From the NCBI GenBank assembly GCA_017405525.1, contig JAFRAH010000006.1:62001-126000 (forward strand): a stretch of 64,000 nt of DNA. The letters are read 5' to 3'. The stretch comes from Synergistaceae bacterium (lineage in GTDB: Bacteria > Synergistota > Synergistia > Synergistales > Aminobacteriaceae). Below the pieces are notes generated by a model, which did not search any database, had not been told where the DNA came from, and worked only from the letters and a program-made list of their open reading frames with translations. The stretch's first letter is position 1. Every line of letters starts with the position of its first letter. Shown here in pieces: positions 18,597-26,854 of the stretch. Both the position numbers and the translations under genes were made by a program.

Positions 18597-19484
18597 ATGG
18601 ACACAAAACAGATTGACTATATATTGGAGCTCTCGAAGACAATGAACTTCAGCCGCGCCGCAGAAAACCTCTTCATCTCACAGCCTGCACTGACCTATCA
18701 GATTAAGCTCGTTGAGGAGGAATTACGGTTCAGGCTCTTTGACCGTTCACCGAAGGGAGCAGTCCTCACTCCGGCGGGGGAACAGTTCTGCATCACTCTC
18801 AGGAACATACGCGACGAACTCAGACTAGCCATAGAGCAGGGGCAGAACTTCAGCACACGTTACCGCGCAAACATCACGATAGGTCTTCCCATGAGGTCGG
18901 CAATATACTTCCTCCCGGGGGCAATCGAGGAATTCGGCAGGACGCATGAAGGTATCTCTGTTACTCCCCACTTCCTGGCACTCTACGACACTTCATCATT
19001 CCTTAAGGGCGAGGAGGATATATTGTTCGCGAGGCATAACAACGTAAAGCACATACCGGGCATAAAGATTCACCCGTTGTTCGAGAGCAGGATATACCTG
19101 ATTACGGAGAAGACTGACGAACTGGCCGGAAGGGAGATTGTTCACGCTGGGGATTTGAGGGGGCGCGTCCTCATGGTCGGGGGAGGTTCGCCGACTGAAC
19201 TCAAGGCAGTACAGCAGAGGATCATAGACACGGTGCACCTGGACTACTTCAACAGCAACGACCGCGAGACCACACTAACGAACATCAAGGCTCACAGGGG
19301 GATATGCCTAGCTCCCGGCTTCCTGAACGACCATAACGGCGAATTTGCCTGGACACCGTTCGACTGCCCGGAAAGGGTCAGGTGTGTATTGTGTACTCAT
19401 TCGGGCGACAAGAGGGAATGTGTCAGCGATTTCGTGAAGTTACTTCAGGGGATATACAGGGAAAACCCGGAGTTCATGGCCTGA
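18597..19484 (+). CDS. LysR-family transcriptional regulator
   Basis: The 295-residue protein has the N-terminal HTH (MDTKQIDYILELSKTMNFSRAAENLFISQPALTYQIK) and a full effector-binding domain. It is divergent from the decayed hydrolase/reductase cluster by about 100 bases, and such clusters are frequently controlled by an adjacent LysR gene, so its original target operon is probably the broken one. It converges on the DAACS carrier. No frame damage is seen, which is notable for an orphaned regulator. Confidence 0.9.
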   Translation: MDTKQIDYILELSKTMNFSRAAENLFISQPALTYQIKLVEEELRFRLFDRSPKGAVLTPAGEQFCITLRNIRDELRLAIEQGQNFSTRYRANITIGLPMRSAIYFLPGAIEEFGRTHEGISVTPHFLALYDTSSFLKGEEDILFARHNNVKHIPGIKIHPLFESRIYLITEKTDELAGREIVHAGDLRGRVLMVGGGSPTELKAVQQRIIDTVHLDYFNSNDRETTLTNIKAHRGICLAPGFLNDHNGEFAWTPFDCPERVRCVLCTHSGDKRECVSDFVKLLQGIYRENPEFMA

Positions 19485-19511
19485 CCTCCTGAAGCTCCGG
19501 GCAATTTACAA

Positions 19512-20738
19512 TCAGCCTAATATGTTTTCGAGTTTCTCCTCACCTATTCCGTGCTTTTCGGCATACCCTGTGAGTATCAGCGTCAATGCTCCGTCTCCCG
19601 TAACGTTGCAGGCCGTTCCGAAGGAGTCCTGAAGCGCAAATATCGTCAGCATCAAGGCAGTACCAGTAGCGTCAAACCCAAGAACCCCGGTAATCAGTCC
19701 CAATGAGGCCATGACCGTACCGCCGGGAACTCCGGGTGCACCGATGGCGAAAATTCCAAGCAAGAGGCAGAACAGTATCATGTTGCCCACTGTGGGGTAA
19801 ACGCCGTAGAGTATCTTTGAGACCGCCATAACGAAGAACGTCTCAGTCATTACCGACCCGCAAAGGTGAATGTTCGCGAAAAGAGGAATGCCGAAGTTCA
19901 CCATGTCATCACGTAGCGTTGGCTCAGACTTCCTTGCGCACTCAAGGGCAACGCTCAATGTAGCCGCACTCGACATTGTACCGACAGCCGTCATGTATGC
20001 GGGGCCGTAATGCTTGATGATGTTGAAGGGGTTTTTCCCGGAATAAACGCCCGCAATGAAGTAGAGCAATGCCATCCAGATATAATGTCCGGCCATGACG
20101 ATGAGGATTATTGCCACGAAAACAGGGAACTGCTTTGTGATTGAGCCCTCATATGCCAGCCCGCAGAATGTCGTACCGATGAGCCAGGGAAGCACAGGAA
20201 TCAGGAAGAACATTACGATGCTGAGCACGATTTTCTGGAACTCCTCAAGCAGGTTAATCACGTACTTGCTCTTGTTCCAGGCCGCCGCAAGGCCTACAGT
20301 TATTGACAGGAAAAGGGCAGAGATTACGGGCATTACTGGGTTAATGTTGAGCTTGAAGATGACATCAGGAAGAGCCTTCAGCCCCTCGACTTCGGACTCT
20401 ATGTTCATGAACGGAAGAATGCTGTAGCCCGCGAAAGTTGCCAGGAATGCCGCACCGATTGACGATATATAGGCCAGTGTGAGGGCAAGGAGCAACATTC
20501 TCGATGCGTTCTGACCGAGACGGGTTATTGACGGCGCAACGAAACCGATGATGATTAACGGAACGCAGAAGTTGATGAACTGCCCGGCTATGTAGCGGAC
20601 TGTTACTGCGATGTTCATTACGGCATTGGCGAATGAATTTCCCTCAAACGTGCTCAGGACAATTCCCGCGAATGTTCCCACTACCAGCGCAACAATCAGC
20701 TTGAACGGCAGCGAGCTCGTGAAACCTTTACTGCTCAT
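19512..20738 (-). CDS. Dicarboxylate/amino acid:cation symporter (DAACS family)
   Basis: The 408-residue protein with about eight membrane segments plus two hairpins shows the DAACS landmarks: a serine-rich hairpin (TAVGTMSSAATLSVA), a second hairpin region GAPGVPGGTVMASLG, and the substrate/Na+ helix FALQDSFGTACNVTGDGA. Family members import aspartate, glutamate, serine, threonine or cystine with Na+ or H+. The cysteine-desulfidase gene lies 60 bases upstream in the same direction, so cyst(e)ine or serine uptake is the contextual guess. Confidence 0.88.
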   Translation of the reverse strand: MSSKGFTSSLPFKLIVALVVGTFAGIVLSTFEGNSFANAVMNIAVTVRYIAGQFINFCVPLIIIGFVAPSITRLGQNASRMLLLALTLAYISSIGAAFLATFAGYSILPFMNIESEVEGLKALPDVIFKLNINPVMPVISALFLSITVGLAAAWNKSKYVINLLEEFQKIVLSIVMFFLIPVLPWLIGTTFCGLAYEGSITKQFPVFVAIILIVMAGHYIWMALLYFIAGVYSGKNPFNIIKHYGPAYMTAVGTMSSAATLSVALECARKSEPTLRDDMVNFGIPLFANIHLCGSVMTETFFVMAVSKILYGVYPTVGNMILFCLLLGIFAIGAPGVPGGTVMASLGLITGVLGFDATGTALMLTIFALQDSFGTACNVTGDGALTLILTGYAEKHGIGEEKLENILG

Positions 20739-20798
20739 GATGGATTTACCTCCTGAGAAAAATTTTTACTGCCTGAAAGTTTACACCATTGCGCAATA

Positions 20799-22109
20799 CT
20801 ACATGCACGAGTCGACATCAACGCGGTCAATCATGACGTTCAAGATTTCCCGGTCAGTCTCCTTCATTCCGATTTTGCCTATATAGCCCATGTTCTTGAT
20901 GGTTTCTTCAACGTCATCCTCAACGAACCCTTCACCCCCGCGGAACTCGTCATCATTCATGCTCATGTAGTGCGCGAGTAATGCGGCGTGAACCGACGAG
21001 GCGATCTTTGCGGCACAACTAGGTTTTGCCCCGTCGCACACAATGCCCCCGACATTGGCGAGTGTGTTCGTGATTGTCCGTGCAACCCCGGCGAACCCTC
21101 CTCCGGCCATGTAGGTTATTCCAGCCCCGGCACCGCATGAGGCACTGACAGCCCCGCAGAATGCAGACAGCGAACCTATATAGTGCTTAATGTATATGCT
21201 CACGAGGTTGCTGACGGCCAGGCACCTGTAGAGTTTCTCCCTTGAGATTCTCCACTGCTCCGAGTACTCGAGGACAGGCATCGTTACGGTTATACCCTGA
21301 TTGCCGCTCCCTGAGTTTATGATTACGGGCAGGGGGCAGCCGCTCATCCGGGCATCACTTCCTGCGGCGGCACGGGCACAGGCACATGAGCGAATGTCAT
21401 TGCCCCATGTCTCGATTATGGTTTTCCCGACACACGCGCCCCATTTGTTGTCGAGTCCTTCCTGTGAGATCCGGGAGTTGTACTCTATCTGCCGGTCAAA
21501 GAGTTCCTTAACGTCCTCAATCTTGAGGCTGTCGGCAAAGTCAATAATTCCCTTGAGGGTCATCATGTTTTTGTCTGTGGTCGAGGCTGAGGCTTCAGGG
21601 GTGGCCTGTAATTTTTCGGGGGCGTTCCTGCTCAGTGTCTCATTGTCGCGCTTGATTAGGGTTATGTTCGTGTGGTAGTGCTCAATCCTCACGAGTGCCT
21701 TGTGTTCCTTCCCCTCGGCAACGACCTCAATATACAGGTTAGGGACATCCTCAGCGAGTGAGACATCACAGAACCCCTCACGTGCCAGCTTCCTGGTGAC
21801 GCTCCGTGCCTCGTCCGTCGCTCCCGCAATGACCTCAAGCTCCCTAGCTGCGTCCCCGCCCACTGCTCCGAGTATTGCCGCCGCCTCAATGCCTTTCTGC
21901 CCGCCTGAGTTGGGGACGATTACGCCCTTGACGTTCTTGATGATATTCCCGGAACATGAGACATGAAGGCGCGTAACCTCCTCCCCAAGTTCCTCACGTG
22001 CCTTTGCTGATGCGTAGGCTATTGCTATTGGCTCCGTGCATCCCATTGCCGGGACTAGTTCCTCTTTCAGGATTGAGATGTAACTTTCATACTGGTCATG
22101 TGAAATCAT
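20799..22109 (-). CDS. L-cysteine desulfidase / L-serine dehydratase alpha-like (CyuA, UPF0597 family)
   Basis: The 436-residue protein matches the CyuA/YhaM family: N-terminal ELVPAMGCTEPIAIAYASAK, central NSGSGNQGI, and cysteine-rich CACARAAAGSDARMSGCPLP and GIVCDGAKPSCAAKIASS, which supply the probable [4Fe-4S] ligands. Such enzymes cleave L-cysteine to pyruvate, ammonia and sulfide, or dehydrate serine, and are oxygen-sensitive, consistent with an anaerobe. It is paired with the DAACS carrier downstream, analogous in logic to cyuPA. Start ATG 22109 gives the family N-terminus. Confidence 0.88.
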   Translation of the reverse strand: MISHDQYESYISILKEELVPAMGCTEPIAIAYASAKAREELGEEVTRLHVSCSGNIIKNVKGVIVPNSGGQKGIEAAAILGAVGGDAARELEVIAGATDEARSVTRKLAREGFCDVSLAEDVPNLYIEVVAEGKEHKALVRIEHYHTNITLIKRDNETLSRNAPEKLQATPEASASTTDKNMMTLKGIIDFADSLKIEDVKELFDRQIEYNSRISQEGLDNKWGACVGKTIIETWGNDIRSCACARAAAGSDARMSGCPLPVIINSGSGNQGITVTMPVLEYSEQWRISREKLYRCLAVSNLVSIYIKHYIGSLSAFCGAVSASCGAGAGITYMAGGGFAGVARTITNTLANVGGIVCDGAKPSCAAKIASSVHAALLAHYMSMNDDEFRGGEGFVEDDVEETIKNMGYIGKIGMKETDREILNVMIDRVDVDSCM

Positions 22110-22114
22110 TTTTG

Positions 22115-23308
22115 TTATTTCCGCTTCTTTCCTTTTGAAGGTACATCACGCCTCTGTTTTGCAGCTTCCTCTAAATTTGTAAGCTCCTGCTGAAAGTTTG
22201 CTATATCTTGTTCTGTCATGTCTTCCATGCGTTTTATGCCGTGCCGTTTCATGTAGCTTTGTAGCAACGACATAACTTGGGCTCTTGATCCCTGATCAGT
22301 CTCCCGAGATTGCTCTGCGGCCATGTTCATAACGTCTTCATCGGTCATTGTGTCATAAGTTTTTCCGTGCCGTCTCATATAGTCATCAAGAGAGGCTTTC
22401 TTTCTTTCCCTGAAACTGTTCATCATGGATGTGTAATGTTCTCGGTCAATGTCGCAGTATTTCATGTTATGCGCTTTCAGGTAATCAGGCACAAAATTTA
22501 TGTCTTCAGCAGTTGCAGTCTGAAGCATTCTGATTCTGGAGAAAAGAATAAAAATTTCCCCGTCATCTTCACTGGATATGCTCTCATAATTTGGAATGCC
22601 GTGCTTGCTCATGTAGTCATGTATGACTGAGGAAGCAAAGTTTATCTCACTTTGTGAAAGATCCGGATTTGAGTCCGTTGTGTACATTCTGAGGAGGACA
22701 TAATAATATTGCCTTTTGTTTCTGCCCCATTGGTAGCTAAACTCAAGGTAATAATTCTGAGGACTTCGGGAAATTTTTATTTCTGCCCTGTTGTCGTCAT
22801 ATGTTACTCTGCCGAGAGGGTTACCCTTTGAGTCAAGCATCCTCAGCTCATATGCGTCCAGAAACTCTTTTTTCTGCTTTTCAAGCCATAGTGTTATTTT
22901 CTCCCTGTTAGTCTGAACTATTACAGGCTTTCCGGGATTGAGAAGACCGTCTTTTTCTTTAGGAACGGAATTTTTTGCCACTGGTTTTGAGACAAGCTTG
23001 CCTTTCATATGAACAGCGGCTGACCATAACCCGCCCTTGTATATTTTCTAGACGTTTCTAGCGTAGGTCATTATCGGATTTTTTTTGTCATGGGGCGATA
23101 TGATGTTGAATGTTTCGGAATCGGAGTCTGTCACCATTCCCAACGGCGGTTCAGGAATTATTACGTTGCTGTTGCCGCCGGAAATTTCAACAATGCCGTC
23201 AAGACCAAAATAACCGGAATATTTATCAGACGTTGAACATTCCGAACATTCCGCGGTGAGAGCCAGAATCATAGTAACGAAGAATACAAAGCACATTAAC
23301 TTTTTCAC
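22115..23308 (-). pseudogene. Secreted protein with four degenerate DYMxxHG repeats, interrupted by an in-frame TAG
   Basis: ATG 23308 opens a signal peptide (KKLMCFVFFVTMILALTA). The frame reaches ARNV, then TAG at 23050-23048, then KIYKGGLWSAAVH and continues without break to TAA at 22115. Only the part before the TAG carries a signal peptide; the part after it has only an internal ATG (23008) without a good ribosome site, which argues for one gene of about 397 codons. The C-terminal half holds four repeats: DYMSKHGIPNYESIS, DYLKAHNMKYCDI, DYMRRHGKTYDTMT and SYMKRHGIKRMEDMT. The base composition is AT-richer than the flanks, suggesting acquisition. Function is unrecognised. Confidence 0.7.
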
Positions 23309-23388
23309 AAGTACACTGCCTCCTGTTGTGAGTTATTGGAATGAAAGTAATATAGCATCTCACTATAACAATTACAAGCAAGCTAATC

Positions 23389-23417
23389 TTGATAAAATTT
23401 GTAGGATATGTTATTCT
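23389..23417 (+). promoter_or_regulatory. Sigma-70-type promoter of the isc operon
   Basis: TTGATA (23389-23394), a 17-base spacer and TATTCT (23412-23417) lie about 40 bases before the iscR start. IscR-type autoregulation would be expected here, but I could not confirm an IscR box by eye. Confidence 0.6.
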
Positions 23418-23457
23418 TCACCGCGTCAAAATTGGTCAGAAGGGAGAAGAATTTTCG

Positions 23458-23937
23458 TTGAGGCTATCCACAACAGCACGTTACAGCCTTCGGGCATTAT
23501 CCGACCTCTGCACGCACTCACACGATGAGCCCGTCTCAGTCAGCGACATAGCATCACGCCAGAACATCCCCGTGAACTACCTCGAACAGCTCTTCAGGAA
23601 GCTCCGTTGCGGCGGAATACTCGACAGCGTCAGGGGTGCTCAGGGCGGCTACAGGCTTGCACGTCCAGCCGGTGAAATCACAATAGCCGGGATACTTCAG
23701 GCACTTGACGAGCCGTTCATCTTCGGGTCATGTCAGACAGAGAAAGGCTGTGAGAATGCCCCGACATGTCCGACGTTCAACCTTTGGCGGAAGGTCAAGG
23801 GCTCAGTTGACGAGATACTGAAGGCTACAACGCTTGAAGACATAGCCAGCGAGAAAATATCACTCCTTGAAGGTCTGACCACTGACCCGGAACGTGAAGA
23901 GGCCGCAACCAAAGCACTGAAACTAAAGGGGGAATAA
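23458..23937 (+). CDS. iscR: Rrf2-family Fe-S cluster regulator IscR
   Basis: The roughly 160-residue Rrf2 protein starts at TTG 23458 (LRLSTTARYSLRALSDL) behind AGGGAGAAG; extensions upstream do not resemble the family. It has a winged HTH (VSDIASRQNIPVNYLEQLF, GGYRLAR) and three cysteines spaced C-x5-C-x5-C in GSCQTEKGCENAPTC, the [2Fe-2S] ligand pattern of IscR. It probably senses Fe-S status and controls the downstream iscS-iscU genes, which begin six bases after its TAA. Confidence 0.88.
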   Translation: MRLSTTARYSLRALSDLCTHSHDEPVSVSDIASRQNIPVNYLEQLFRKLRCGGILDSVRGAQGGYRLARPAGEITIAGILQALDEPFIFGSCQTEKGCENAPTCPTFNLWRKVKGSVDEILKATTLEDIASEKISLLEGLTTDPEREEAATKALKLKGE

Positions 23938-23943
23938 TTCTAT

Positions 23944-25134
23944 ATGTTCGTATACATGGATCACACGGCAACAACACCGACAAGCCCGGAAGTCCTGCAG
24001 GCAATGATGCCCTACTTCGGGGAAATATTCGGCAACCCTTCAAGCGTCTACTCATTCTCACGGAAGAGCAGGCAGGCAATCGACAAGGCTCGCTCACAGG
24101 TAGCAGCTGCCCTCAATGCAGACCCGGCAGAAATATTCTTCACCGGTTCAGGGACTGAGGCCGACAACTGGGCACTGAAGGGAACTCTTGAGGCGGCGAA
24201 ACTCAAGGGCAAAAACCACCTCATCACCACCCAGATTGAGCACCATGCAATCCTTCACACTGCCGAATATCTGCACAAGTATGAGGGCGTTGAAGTAACG
24301 TATCTCCCGGTCAATTCTGAAGGTCTCGTGAGCATCGAGGACGTGAGGAACGCCATAACCGACAAGACCGCTCTGGTGTCAGTGATGTTCGCGAACAATG
24401 AAGTAGGGACGATTGAGCCGGTTGCGGAGATCGGGGCACTCTGCCGCGAGAAGGGTATACCGTTCCACACTGACGCAGTTCAGGCCGCCGCTCACCTGAA
24501 CATTGACGTGAAGGCCATGAACATAGACATGCTCTCAATGTCAGCGCACAAGATGTACGGGCCCAAAGGAGTCGGAGCGTTGTACCTTCGGAAGGGTCTT
24601 CACCCGGAGAACTTCATTCACGGCGGGGCTCAGGAACGAAAGCACAGGGCAAGCACTGAGAACATTGCGGGCATTGTGGGCTTTGGCGAGGCTATGGAGA
24701 TCCTCAAGGGCAGGATTGACGACGACAAGGCCACGAACTCAGCAAGGCGCGACAGGCTCATTTCCGGCATTCTTGAGCGGATACCTCACGCAAAGCTCAA
24801 CGGTGCGACGGGCGAAAAGAGACTCCCCAACAACGTGAACTTCAGCTTTATCGGTGTTGAGGGTGAGACATTGCTTCTTGACCTCGACGCTAGGGGCATC
24901 AGCGCGTCAACAGGCAGTGCGTGCTCATCAGAGAGCCTTGACCCCTCACACGTTCTTTTGGCGTTGGGGCTGAAACACGAGATGGCTCACGGGTCATTGC
25001 GTTTCACGATTGGGAGATTGACGGACGACTCACAGATCGACTATGTGCTTGACGTTCTGCCGGAGATAGTGGCAAGACGGCGGGCAATGTCGCCATTATG
25101 GGAAGACTACATGAAATCACAGGAGGGCAAATAG
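23944..25134 (+). CDS. iscS: Cysteine desulfurase (NifS/IscS family)
   Basis: The 396-residue PLP enzyme has MDHTATTPTSPEVL, TGSGTEADNWALKG, QIEHHAILH, the PLP lysine in SMSAHKMYGPKG, and the persulfide cysteine in STGSACSSESLDPSH. It extracts sulfur from L-cysteine for Fe-S assembly on IscU. The gene is the second of a compact iscR-iscS-iscU operon. It ends in AAA TAG three bases before the iscU ATG and in the same frame. Confidence 0.95.
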   Translation: MFVYMDHTATTPTSPEVLQAMMPYFGEIFGNPSSVYSFSRKSRQAIDKARSQVAAALNADPAEIFFTGSGTEADNWALKGTLEAAKLKGKNHLITTQIEHHAILHTAEYLHKYEGVEVTYLPVNSEGLVSIEDVRNAITDKTALVSVMFANNEVGTIEPVAEIGALCREKGIPFHTDAVQAAAHLNIDVKAMNIDMLSMSAHKMYGPKGVGALYLRKGLHPENFIHGGAQERKHRASTENIAGIVGFGEAMEILKGRIDDDKATNSARRDRLISGILERIPHAKLNGATGEKRLPNNVNFSFIGVEGETLLLDLDARGISASTGSACSSESLDPSHVLLALGLKHEMAHGSLRFTIGRLTDDSQIDYVLDVLPEIVARRRAMSPLWEDYMKSQEGK

Positions 25135-25137
25135 ATT

Positions 25138-25554
25138 ATGGCACTAGATTACAGCCAGAAGGTAATGGATCACTTCATCAACCCGCGAAATGTCGGGGAA
25201 ATCGAGAATGCTGACGGAATAGGCGAGGCAGGCAACCCCAAGTGCGGGGACATCATGAAGATATATCTCAAGGTCAACCCTGAGACGAATATCATCGAGG
25301 ACGTGAAGTTCAAGACGTTCGGCTGCGCGTCTGCTATAGCGTCATCGAGCATGGCTACGGAAATGATCAAGGGCAGGACGGTTGAAGAAGCCTGGAACCT
25401 CACGAACCGGGCAGTAGCTGAGGCACTTGACGGATTGCCGCCCATAAAGATGCACTGCTCGGTACTTGCGGAGGAAGCCATTCACGAGGCACTGAACGAC
25501 TACAGGGCCAAGCACGGAATGGACGTTATACCCGTTGAGCATCACGAGGACTAG
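25138..25554 (+). CDS. iscU: Fe-S cluster scaffold IscU/NifU-like
   Basis: The 138-residue protein carries the three scaffold cysteines in GNPKCGDIM, FGCASAIASSSM and KMHCSVLAEEAI, with Asp in the first motif. It receives sulfide from IscS and iron to assemble clusters. There is no hscBA, iscA or fdx downstream; a strong terminator follows, so this is a minimal three-gene isc operon of the kind common in anaerobes. The stop is GAC TAG A. Confidence 0.95.
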   Translation: MALDYSQKVMDHFINPRNVGEIENADGIGEAGNPKCGDIMKIYLKVNPETNIIEDVKFKTFGCASAIASSSMATEMIKGRTVEEAWNLTNRAVAEALDGLPPIKMHCSVLAEEAIHEALNDYRAKHGMDVIPVEHHED

Positions 25555-25568
25555 AAGAACAGCAATCG

Positions 25569-25602
25569 TCCCTCCTCTGATTTTTTGGGGGAGGGATTTT
25601 TT
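25569..25602 (+). terminator. Rho-independent terminator of the isc operon
   Basis: Arms TCCCTCC and GGAGGGA around a 14-base loop are followed by a run of six T. It separates the isc operon from the convergent glycosyltransferase. Confidence 0.85.
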
Positions 25603-25615
25603 GTACCTTGAACCG

Positions 25616-26614
25616 TCAAGCCCGTGAAAGTATCTCGGTGTCGTGTATTTCGTTGCGGTCGTGGTCATCAAAATCTGACATTGGCCTTATGCCTAAATTG
25701 TCAGCCATGCCGCGCTGCCTCTTGGCTTTGTATTCCTCTTTCGATTTCGTGAAGTAGTGGTTTATCCGTATAAGCCTGAAACTTACCTTGCTGGTGAAAG
25801 GGCCGCGGACTATTCCCCCGTTTTCGTCTATGCTGTAGAAGCCCCGGCGGTATGTCGGAAAATGGCAGTGCCCGTAATGAAATACTCTTATCGGGTCGCA
25901 GATTGTCTTGATGTGAAAATTAGCCCTGAAGTCATTTTCTGAGCGCATGGTGTAGTTTTCGAGCACTCCGCCTTCAGGTTTAGTGATGTGTCCAGCTGAA
26001 CCGAAGATGCACCAGTTCACCCCGATACCCCCGGCATTCTTATGTGAGGCAATAAGGCCGTCAATGAACTCATAAAGATTATACCCCCCCACCCCTATTG
26101 TATTATTACGTATGAACAAGAACTCATCAGCATCAAGGAATGCCATATACTTGAACTTCCGGCCATAGTCATTGATTGCCATGTTGTAGGCATCACACTG
26201 CCTGCATCTTCCCTTTATGACGTGGTAGGTTACAAGCCCCCGCTCAATGTAGGGCTTCAGGACTTCGTGAAGGTTGTCTGTGCTTTCGTTGTCGTAAATG
26301 ATGAAGTGAGATGCTCCCTGCTTATGGTGAAAGTTTATCCATTCCTCAATGTACGGTGCCTCGTTCTTGGCTATAAGTATGAATGCTAATCCTTTGCGTC
26401 CGGGTACGAGAGGGCGGCGGAAGTACCTGAAAACTGTTACAGGCAATACAAAAATCCCAATTAACTTGAGTATGTAGCGGTTGCTTGTCCATTTTCCCAA
26501 GTGGTATATGAGAGGGCTTGATGATGTCCCGGCAATAATATTCCTCAGAAAACGAATAATGTCTAAAATTTTTTGCTCCCTCCACAAAAAAACAGCAGGC
26601 CGCATGAAAATCAC
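25616..26614 (-). CDS. GT92-like glycosyltransferase (GT-A fold)
   Basis: The 332-residue protein has a basic/hydrophobic N-terminus and then GLAFILIAKNEAPYIEEWINFH, IIYDNESTDNL, MAFLDADEFLFI with the DxD metal/nucleotide-sugar site, GVNWCIFGSAGH and a late INHYFTKSKEEY block. This order matches family 92 (DUF23) transferases, which add galactose-like sugars. Start is uncertain; the conserved domain begins near residue 75. It is probably involved in surface polysaccharide or glycoprotein decoration. It lies alone, head-to-tail with copZ across a terminator. Confidence 0.8.
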   Translation of the reverse strand: MIFMRPAVFLWREQKILDIIRFLRNIIAGTSSSPLIYHLGKWTSNRYILKLIGIFVLPVTVFRYFRRPLVPGRKGLAFILIAKNEAPYIEEWINFHHKQGASHFIIYDNESTDNLHEVLKPYIERGLVTYHVIKGRCRQCDAYNMAINDYGRKFKYMAFLDADEFLFIRNNTIGVGGYNLYEFIDGLIASHKNAGGIGVNWCIFGSAGHITKPEGGVLENYTMRSENDFRANFHIKTICDPIRVFHYGHCHFPTYRRGFYSIDENGGIVRGPFTSKVSFRLIRINHYFTKSKEEYKAKRQRGMADNLGIRPMSDFDDHDRNEIHDTEILSRA

Positions 26615-26630
26615 ACAGCCTGCCGCAAAA
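26584..26630 (-). terminator. Rho-independent terminator after the cstA-copZ unit
   Basis: On the minus strand GCAGGC and GCCTGC enclose a 17-base loop and are followed by TGTTTTTTTG. It lies just after the copZ stop. Confidence 0.8.
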
Positions 26631-26634
26631 ATTC

Positions 26635-26850
26635 TTATGCCTTCTCGATGCTGCTTACAGTGTAGCCAGCTTCCTCAATTGCCGCCCTGATGTCAGCGTC
26701 CGAAATCTCCTCACTGCTCACAAGTTCGGCAGTCTTTGCCTCAAGGCTCACCGTTGCCTTGTCCGTTGCCTTGAAGTCCTCCAGAGCTTCCTTGACGTGC
26801 TTCGCGCAGTTCTGGCAACTCATTCCCTCGATGTGAATTACTTTCTTCAT
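26635..26850 (-). CDS. copZ: CopZ-like heavy-metal-associated domain protein
   Basis: The 71-residue single HMA domain has the metal loop HIEGMSCQNCAKHV (CxxC) and the terminal DIRAAIEEAGY segment with a ferredoxin-like betaalphabetabetaalphabeta order. It would bind Cu(I) or another soft metal and hand it to a P-type ATPase, which is not in this window. It starts five bases after the CstA-like gene stop and so is co-transcribed with it; the functional link between the two is unclear. Confidence 0.85.
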   Translation of the reverse strand: MKKVIHIEGMSCQNCAKHVKEALEDFKATDKATVSLEAKTAELVSSEEISDADIRAAIEEAGYTVSSIEKA

Positions 26851-26854
26851 GACG

